Assembly: GCA_007119095.1 (NCBI GenBank)
Contig: SKQI01000180.1
Location: 1-5,274, forward strand
DNA: 5,274 bases
Origin: Wenzhouxiangella sp.
GTDB lineage: Bacteria > Pseudomonadota > Gammaproteobacteria > Xanthomonadales > Wenzhouxiangellaceae
Direction: 5' to 3'
This document shows, piece by piece, positions 3,557 to 5,274 of this stretch (position 1 is its first letter; every line of letters starts with the position of its first letter). The notes beneath the pieces were generated by a model, which was not told the origin of the DNA, made no database searches, and worked only from the letters and a program-made list of their open reading frames with translations. The translations under genes and the position numbers were made by a program.

Positions 3557-5230
3557 ATGCCAAAAACCGATGCGCAACCGCGGTTGCACGCCGTGCCTGA
3601 ACTGGACTGGGCGCTGACGCCGCGTCAACTCTGCGACCTGGAACTGCTGGCCAACCACGCCTTCGCCCCCTTGACCGGTTTCATGAACCGGACCGACTAC
3701 GAATCCGTGCTGGCCAACATGCGCCTGGCCAACGGCCAACTCTGGCCCATGCCGGTCACCCTGGACGTACCCGAAACCTTCGCCGCCCGTCTGGACAAAG
3801 ACGCACAGGTTGGTTTGCGCGATGCCGAGGGCGTGCTCCTGGCCATCCTCAAGGTCGAAGACATCTGGCGTCCCGACCGCAAGGAAGAGGCCGAAGCAGT
3901 CTTCGGCACCACTGAAACCACCCACCCTGGCGTCTTCGCCCTGCTCGAACGCAGCCACGACCACTACATCGGCGGCCAGATCGAACTGGTCCAACGCCCG
4001 CTGCACTACGACTTCCCCCACCTGCGCCACGGCCCGGACGAACTCAAGGCCGAATTCCAACGCCGCGGCTGGGAACGCGTGGTCGCCTTCCAGACCCGCA
4101 ACCCCATGCACCGCGTCCACCAGGAACTGACCTTCCGCGCCGCCCGCGAAGTCGAAGCCAATCTGCTGCTGCACCCGGTGGTCGGCCTCACCCAGCCCAA
4201 CGACGTCAACCACTTCACCCGCGTGCGCTGCTACGAACACCTGCTGGCCCACTACCCCGAGCAGACCACCATGCTCTCACTGCTCAACCTGGCGATGCGC
4301 ATGGCCGGCCCCCGCGAAGCGCTGTGGCATGCGCTGATCCGGCGTAATTACGGCTGCACCCATTTCATCGTCGGTCGCGACCACGCCGGCCCGCGCAATA
4401 CCCGCACCGGCGAAAGCTTCTACCCGCCTTACGCGGCCCAGGAACTGCTGGCCGAACACCAGCAGGAAGCCGGGATTGAAATGGTCCCGTTCCGGGAAAT
4501 GAAGTACGCCGTCAACCGCGCCCAGTACGTGCCGGTCGACGAACTGCAAGCCGACGAACCAGTGCGAGAAATTTCCGGCACCGAAGTCCGCCGCCGCTTG
4601 AGCGAAGGCCTGGAAATACCCGAGTGGTTCTCCTATCCGGAAGTGGTGCGCGAACTGCGCCGCACCCACCCGCCCAGGGCGCGCCAGGGCTTTACCGTAT
4701 TCTTCACCGGCCTTTCCGGCAGCGGCAAATCCACCCTGGCCAATGCATTACAGGTCAAGCTGATGGAGCTGGGCGGACGCCAGATCACCCTGCTCGACGG
4801 TGACATCGTTCGCAAGCACCTATCCAGCGAACTGGGTTTCTCCAAGGAACACCGGAATCTGAACATCCTGCGCATCGGCTTCGTCGCCAGCGAAATCACC
4901 AAAAACGGCGGCATCGCCATCTGCGCCCCCATCGCCCCCTACGCCACCACCCGGCGAGAGGTAGCAGAAATGATCCGCCCCCACGGCGGCTTCATCGAAA
5001 TCCACGTCGCCACCCCGCTGGAAGTCTGCGAAGCCCGCGACCGCAAGGGCCTGTACAAAAAAGCCCGCGCTGGCATCATCAAGGAATTCACCGGCATCTC
5101 CGACCCCTACGAAGCCCCCGAAACCCCGGAAATGACCATAGACACCACCAACATAGCCCCCGACCAGGCCGTCCAGAAAATCCTCCTGAAACTGGAACAC
5201 CTGGGCTACCTAAGCAGCCAAAGCCGCTAG
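3557..5230 (+). CDS. sat-cysC: Bifunctional ATP sulfurylase / APS kinase (PAPS synthesis)
   Basis: A 557-residue cytoplasmic fusion that first joins sulfate and ATP to APS plus pyrophosphate, then phosphorylates APS to PAPS for sulfate reduction or sulfation. Residues 1-370 are the Sat-type ATP sulfurylase: a PUA-like start (LANHAFAPLTGFMNRTDYESV), the active-site motif QTRNPMHRVH (179-188, both histidines present), GRDHAGP (273-279) and ISGTEVRRRL (339-348). Residues 377-557 are the APS kinase: P-loop GLSGSGKST (385-393), DGD (414-416), ICAPIAPY and GLYKKARAG. All key residues are present, so both halves look active, unlike the fungal enzyme whose kinase part is defective. The order (sulfurylase first) is as in Aquifex and fungi and opposite to animal PAPS synthase. 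Enteric bacteria use the unrelated CysDN for the first step. ATG 3557 is chosen because the family start follows closely. The direction of use (assimilation or sulfur oxidation) cannot be told from this window. Confidence 0.95.
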   Translation: MPKTDAQPRLHAVPELDWALTPRQLCDLELLANHAFAPLTGFMNRTDYESVLANMRLANGQLWPMPVTLDVPETFAARLDKDAQVGLRDAEGVLLAILKVEDIWRPDRKEEAEAVFGTTETTHPGVFALLERSHDHYIGGQIELVQRPLHYDFPHLRHGPDELKAEFQRRGWERVVAFQTRNPMHRVHQELTFRAAREVEANLLLHPVVGLTQPNDVNHFTRVRCYEHLLAHYPEQTTMLSLLNLAMRMAGPREALWHALIRRNYGCTHFIVGRDHAGPRNTRTGESFYPPYAAQELLAEHQQEAGIEMVPFREMKYAVNRAQYVPVDELQADEPVREISGTEVRRRLSEGLEIPEWFSYPEVVRELRRTHPPRARQGFTVFFTGLSGSGKSTLANALQVKLMELGGRQITLLDGDIVRKHLSSELGFSKEHRNLNILRIGFVASEITKNGGIAICAPIAPYATTRREVAEMIRPHGGFIEIHVATPLEVCEARDRKGLYKKARAGIIKEFTGISDPYEAPETPEMTIDTTNIAPDQAVQKILLKLEHLGYLSSQSR

Positions 5231-5240
5231 CCAGGTCAAT

Positions 5241-5274
5241 GAACCCGGAACCCGTAAACCGTAAACCGTAAACC
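5241..5274. repeat. Heptanucleotide tandem array, cut by the window end
   Basis: Two units of GAACCCG (5241-5254) are followed by TAAACCG, TAAACCG and TAAACC (5255-5274). All are in the same seven-base phase and differ at two positions between the two types. It begins ten bases after the sat-cysC stop and runs to the last base, so its full length is unknown. It could be a slippage-prone microsatellite or the edge of a larger intergenic repeat. Confidence 0.75.

Noticed and set aside
3488..4252. Long minus-strand open frame (254 codons) opposite sat-cysC
   Set aside because: It is a mirror of a GC-rich gene with strong third-position bias. The plus strand carries the complete, motif-perfect ATP sulfurylase.

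Overview
The window looks like a chromosomal segment of a GC-rich gammaproteobacterium. The evidence is the FtsB C-terminus, a TruD close to the enterobacterial protein, and REP-type hairpins of the GTAG class that are known from Xanthomonadales and Pseudomonas relatives. The exact genus cannot be read from the sequence; a Chromatiales, Xanthomonadales or Wenzhouxiangella-like lineage is my guess.

Layout. (1) Bases 1-129 hold the 3' end of ftsB (cell division). (2) Bases 130-905 contain no intact gene. They hold a run of imperfect hairpin repeats (about 158-375), a decayed REP-associated tyrosine transposase (RAYT) on the minus strand (636-410) that kept only its first ~20 and last ~55 residues, and a set of 11-bp-spaced TTTCAG direct repeats (728-755). 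(3) Bases 906-1781 encode a membrane-anchored winged-helix regulator of the ToxR/CadC type with a TolB-like periplasmic domain. (4) A second set of 11-bp-spaced TTTCAG repeats (1797-1824) precedes a small exported protein (1898-2317), which ends in a clear intrinsic terminator. (5) Bases 2410-3426 encode TruD, tRNA pseudouridine-13 synthase. (6) Bases 3557-5230 encode a fused ATP sulfurylase/APS kinase that makes PAPS from sulfate. (7) The window ends in a heptanucleotide tandem array.

How the parts may work together. The regulator and the exported protein may form a small signalling pair. The same hexamer, with the same 11-bp period, lies upstream of both genes, and direct repeats of this period suit OmpR/PhoB-type DNA-binding domains; the functional link is inference. 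The RAYT remnant and the GTAG REP elements form a second story. GTAG-core hairpins (GTAGCCCGG on the minus strand) occur next to the transposase remnant and in both gaps around truD, as expected when a RAYT once spread REP sequences through a genome. ftsB, truD and the PAPS synthesis gene are housekeeping genes. The usual ftsB-ispD-ispF-truD-surE order is not kept: ispD and ispF are absent between ftsB and truD, and sat-cysC stands where surE might be expected.
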